This document shows, one piece after another, positions 59,931 through 64,000 of a DNA stretch of 64,000 bases. The position numbers and the translations under genes are program-made. Every line of letters begins with the position of its first letter. Within the stretch, counting starts at the first letter, position 1. The stretch lies in NCBI GenBank assembly GCA_902806565.1, contig CADCXA010000006.1:558001-622000 (forward strand), given 5' to 3'. The notes beneath the pieces were generated by a model. The model searched no databases. It was not told the DNA's origin and saw only the letters and a list, made by a program, of their open reading frames with translations. The DNA comes from Hypoxylon rubiginosum. Its lineage: Eukaryota > Ascomycota > Sordariomycetes > Xylariales > Hypoxylaceae.

Positions 59931-62888
59931 ATGGCAAGCCGCTTGTTGTTTATGGCGGCAGCGGCCTCGGCTGCTGCTGTTGTAAGGAGAGACTATGCTA
60001 GCGACGACCTTCTCACGGCGTGTCCAGGTTATACCGCTTCAAACGTTGTCACAACTGCCTCGGGTTTAACAGCGGACCTTGTATTAGCCGGCGAAGCTTG
60101 CAACGTCTATGGCGCCGACGTACAAGACTTGACCCTAGAGGTCTCATACGACACCGGTAGGTCGAGTCACCCGCAATTCCAGGTATTTAGCAGCATGTTG
60201 CTAATATGGTTTCAGAAACGAGACTCCACGTCAAGATCCAAGATGCCGCCAATAGCGTGTACCAGGTCCCCGAGTCCGTATTCCCCCGCCCGGTGGCCCA
60301 GGGTTCCGACGCATCTGAGTCGACGTTGAAATTCGACTACACGGAAAGCCCATTCTCCTTCACCGTATCCCGCTCGGACTCGGGCGAGGTCCTCTTCGAC
60401 ACTTCGGCGGCCAGCCTGGTGTTCGAGTCGCAGTACTTGCGCTTAAGGACAAAGCTGCCGGAATCACCAAGTCTCTATGGACTGGGAGAACACTCCGACC
60501 CATTTATGTTGAATACGACCGACTACATCCGCACGTTCTGGTCGCAGGACTCGTACGGAGTCCCCGAAGGCTCCAACCTATACGGGAATCATCCCGTGTA
60601 CTACGAGCACCGCGAATCGGGCACCCACGGTGTGTTCTTCCTGAACTCGAACGGCATGGACGTCATGATCAACAGCACAGCCGAGTCGGGCCAGTACCTC
60701 GAGTACAACACTCTCGGCGGCGTGCTAGACTTCTACTTCGTGGCCGGCCCCGGTCCCGTCGAGGTCGCGCAGCAGTACGCGGAGATCGTGGGCCTGCCCG
60801 CGATGATGCCCTACTGGGGCTTCGGCTTCCACAACTGCCGCTACGGATACCAGGACGTCTTCGACGTCGCCGAGGTTGTTTACAACTACAGCCAGGCCGG
60901 CATCCCGCTCGAGACGATGTGGACTGATATCGATTACATGTATCGCAGAAGAGTAAGTCATTGTCCCATGCTTGTACCACTAATAGTACATGACAAGTGT
61001 TGCCTGCCCTATTTCCTATCGGATTCCATCATTATTAGGGTTGAGAATTTATTGGCATAATACCCTTTTCCATTTTACTAACAGCCACCAGGTGTTCTCC
61101 CTAGACCCAGACAGATTTCCCTTGCAGAAGATGCGCGAGTTGGTCGATTACCTGCACGCGCACGACCAGCACTACGTCGTCATGGTAGATCCTGCCGTGG
61201 CCTACCAGGACTTTCCGGCCGCTTTCCAGCGAGGGGTCGATGACAACATCTTCATGCTCCGCGCGAACGGCTCCGTGTGGAAGGGTGTCGTCTGGCCGGG
61301 CGTCACTTCGTTCCCTGACTGGTTCTCCGCGAACATCAGCAATTATTGGAACAACGAGTTCGAGCTCTTCTTCTCGCCCGACGACGGCGTTGATATCGAC
61401 GCTCTCTGGATTGATATGAATGAGCCATCTAATTTTCCGTGCAATTTTCCTTGCGATAACCCTGATGCCTCCGCTGTTGGATATCCGCCTGAGCCACCGG
61501 CTATAAGATCTCCTCCACGGGCTCTCCCTGGTTTCTCTTGTGATTTCCAACCAGAGGGGTGCGCAAGCACCACCGAGGTAAGGTCTTTGGAGATCCGCGA
61601 CGGTACGCCTCGCGCCCATTTCGACCATTTAGTCTTGTCGCCGCGCCAGACCGAGGGCCAGCGATTAGGGCTTCCCGACCGCGACCTGCTCTACCCCAAG
61701 TACGCGATCCACAACAAGGCCGCGAACGCCGACAGCTGGAACGCGGCGGAGGGCGGCATCTCGAACAAGACGGTCAACACGGACCTGATCCACCAGAACG
61801 GCATGGCCATGTACGACACGCACAACCTGTACGGCAGCATGATGTCCGTCGCTTCGCACGAGGCCATGCTCCAGCGGCGCCCTTCGCTGCGGCCCATGAT
61901 CATCACGCGGTCCACCTTCGCGGGGGCCGGCACCAAGGTCGGCCACTGGCTCGGCGACAACCTGTCGTCGTGGGACCACTACCGGCTCGCGATCCGGTCC
62001 ATGATGGCCTTCGCCGCCGTGTACCAGGTCCCCATGGTGGGCGCCGACACGTGCGGGTTCGGCGACAACACGACGGAGCAGCTGTGCGCGCGGTGGACCG
62101 CGCTCGGCGCCTTCTCCCCCTTCTTCCGCGTCCACAACAGCCTCGACTCCATCTCCCAGGAGCTGTACCGGTGGGAGAGCACGACAGCCTCCGCGCGCAA
62201 GTTTCTCGACATCCGCTACCGCCTGCTCGACTACATGTACACGGCCATGCACGCGCAGACCGCCGACGGCACGCCCATGGTGAATCCGCTCTTCTTCGTC
62301 TACCCGGAGGACAAGAGCACGTACGCGCTCGACCTGCAGTACCTCCTGGGGCCCGCGCTGCTCGTCGCGCCCGTGACCGAGGAGAACAGCACGGCCGTGG
62401 ACGTGTACCTGCCCGACGACGTCTTCTACGACTGGTACACGCACGAGAAGGTCGTCGGCGAGGCGAAGGCCGTCACGGTCACGGACCAGGAATGGACGGA
62501 CCTGCCGCTGTACCTGCGGGGCGGCGTCGTCGTGCCGGTGCGCGCCGAGTCCGCGGCGACGACGACGGAGCTGCGCGGGAAACCCTTCGAGATCCTGGTG
62601 CCCGTCGGTAAAGACGGCACGGCGAGCGGGAGCCTGTACCTGGACGACGGCGTTAGTCTTGTGCAGGCGGGGACGAGCGAGATCCGGTTTGCTTATGCGG
62701 ACGGCGTGCTCACGGTCAACGGCACGTTCGGGTACGCGGCGGAGGGGGTAAGGATCTCGAAGGTGACGGTCCTCGGGGTCGATGGTGGGAAGGGCGGGTG
62801 CAAAAAGCGGGCGGCTAAGGATATTGTTACGGTGGAGGTGGATAGGCCGCTCACGGAGGCATTTACTATTGAGGTTGTTAAGAAATAG
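59931..62888 (+). CDS. Secreted GH31 alpha-glucosidase
   Basis: Three exons (59,931-60,156, 60,216-60,952, 61,092-62,888) give 919 aa, typical of fungal secreted alpha-glucosidases. The N-terminus [20 protein letters not shown] is a signal peptide with a possible dibasic processing site. Domains in order: N-terminal beta-sandwich with the galactose-mutarotase-like fold, (beta/alpha)8 catalytic barrel from about 270 ([10 protein letters not shown]), a Cys-rich insert after the nucleophile (NFPCNFPCD), then C-terminal beta domains. The nucleophile is Asp429 in [10 protein letters not shown] and the acid/base is Asp610 in HWLGDN. It removes glucose from non-reducing ends of maltose-type oligosaccharides or starch outside the cell. 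The last third is markedly GC-rich. Alternative specificity (alpha-xylosidase) is less likely given WIDMNE. Confidence 0.94.
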
Positions 62889-64000
62889 ATTACAGCTTAG
62901 ATATGAGGAAAAGAAGAGAATAAGACATTATATATAATGTATATACTATTTACGATTTTATATATATAAATTCAGTCACATATCTCAATTTTAGTCTTAG
63001 TCTGTAACACGGTTCTCACCAGCTCTGTTTACAAGTTGTAGAGGTTACAGATTATCATCTCGCGACTCTTCTAGTTATATCATCGCTTCTTAGTACATAT
63101 TTATTCGGCAGTTGTAACTATCTACTCTCCAATTGATCAGTGCTTTCAGAATGCCGAAAATTTAGGAGATGCAGGCTTTAAGGGGTTCAGGGGGTGGCGA
63201 AGCAAGACACGCAAAGAAAAAGAGACGACAAACTAAATTCCAAAAACAAATCGATTATAAATTTTACCATCATGAACCCCTCACTATTAATGAAAAAGAT
63301 CTAGGCGTACATGATACTTAAGGTATATATATTATTTTGTCACCGATTTGTCACTGTCGCGTGACCTGCCTTCGACGTAAACCATCGGGAGAGGCGAAGT
63401 TCCTGGGCCAATTACCTAATTTCATAAATTGGACTGGCCGTCCCGGAGGCTGCCCCATGGGGTTGTGTGCTGATATACCTGGGGAAACCATGCTTTCGAC
63501 ACCGAGGATGCCATTGTTTGGGCTTTTTGTGGATCGAGTCTCGACCCTCTCTACACCGACGAGGTTTCAATTTCGGGGGGTTATGATTGGAGAAAATTTG
63601 AGGACTTGTCATCTGTACTGAATTCTAGATCTCACATTATGTAACATGGTTCAGATGGACAAGAATCAGACGTGCATAGTACCTAGGTAGTTGATGTTGA
63701 GTCGTAGTAGAAATACTAGAGTCTCCTATTCATGTAACTCAGAAGTTGTATGCACAGAGAAGGTGTACAGGCTTGGGTTCCAATCGTATAAGAAGAGAGA
63801 AAGATGTAGATATGCAGTTGAGATACTAAGATAGATATTAATCTTGTTAATCGGTATCGTGACAAGACCCAGACAGATGGAAGAAGGACCCGGATACGGC
63901 CGAGGATGAAACGAGAGGTCGTGTTTGTCCTACCAGGTACCTGTCTGCGAATGTATTACGTTCGCACCACTCGTGCTATTCGCAACATTCGCAGCATTCG
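62889..64000. other. Intergenic region to window end, nothing recognised
   Basis: AT-rich 3' flank of the glucosidase gene, one TACCTAGGTA palindrome (63,680-63,689), and repeated TTCGCA words in the last 55 bases with an inverted pair TGCGAATGT/ACATTCGCA. A 94-codon frame at 63,337-63,621 has no support. Confidence 0.45.

Noticed and set aside
61559..62611. Long plus-strand frame of 350 codons and a 259-codon minus-strand frame (61,665-62,444) over the glucosidase gene
   Set aside because: They are shadows of the GC-rich GH31 coding region. Composition is Arg/His/Gly-rich without motifs, while the GH31 frame contains the catalytic residues.

Overview
The window looks like filamentous ascomycete (Pezizomycotina) nuclear DNA. 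Genes are split by short introns (mostly 47-139 nt) with GTRNGN donors, CTRAY-like branch sites and YAG acceptors. The gene families are typical of such fungi: PTH11-like rhodopsin-domain protein, P450s, fungal O-methyltransferase, AA8 cytochrome, GH31 glucosidase, and a caspase-like/C2H2 protein. A Sordariomycete is a reasonable guess but the sequence does not prove it. All exon boundaries below were assigned by eye from splice consensus, frame continuity and family motifs.

Region 1 (1-19,312) is a very AT-rich block with no credible gene, consistent with saturating repeat-induced point mutation (RIP). It contains tandem arrays (163-bp x3, about 1.21-kb x2.2, 28-bp x3, a cytosine-retaining minisatellite). 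It also contains two related terminal-inverted-repeat transposons: a 6.87-kb element (11,427-18,295) flanked by TAAATATT, and a 0.98-kb element (18,326-19,304). The small element's 8-bp target duplication is GATTTGGA on the unmutated side and AATTTAAA on the mutated side. The AT-rich block ends at the outer edge of the small element.

Region 2 (19,313-24,000) has normal base composition. It holds two adjacent hairpins (one with a 24-bp perfect stem), a G-rich array and two genes for proline/alanine-rich, low-complexity proteins.

Region 3 (24,440-33,319) is a small tailoring-type group: an O-methyltransferase, a P450, a rhodopsin-domain membrane protein and a second P450. A 210-bp fold-back element lies between the first two. 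No backbone synthase is visible, so this may be the edge or a remnant of a secondary-metabolite cluster.

Region 4 (34,550-47,367) encodes a secreted stand-alone AA8 (cellobiose-dehydrogenase-type) cytochrome, a secreted 726-aa protein of four divergent repeated domains with matching intron positions, a small conserved protein with a possible amidotransferase-like fold, a membrane-anchored fucose-lectin-like propeller protein, and a patatin-like protein whose nucleophile serine is replaced by glycine.

Region 5 (47,368-64,000) starts with a 5.2-kb gene-poor stretch. It then has an MFS sugar transporter, a caspase-like/C2H2 zinc-finger protein in which the catalytic histidine position is Phe, and a secreted GH31 alpha-glucosidase. 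The glucosidase and the transporter could act together in oligosaccharide use, although they are separated by the caspase-like gene.
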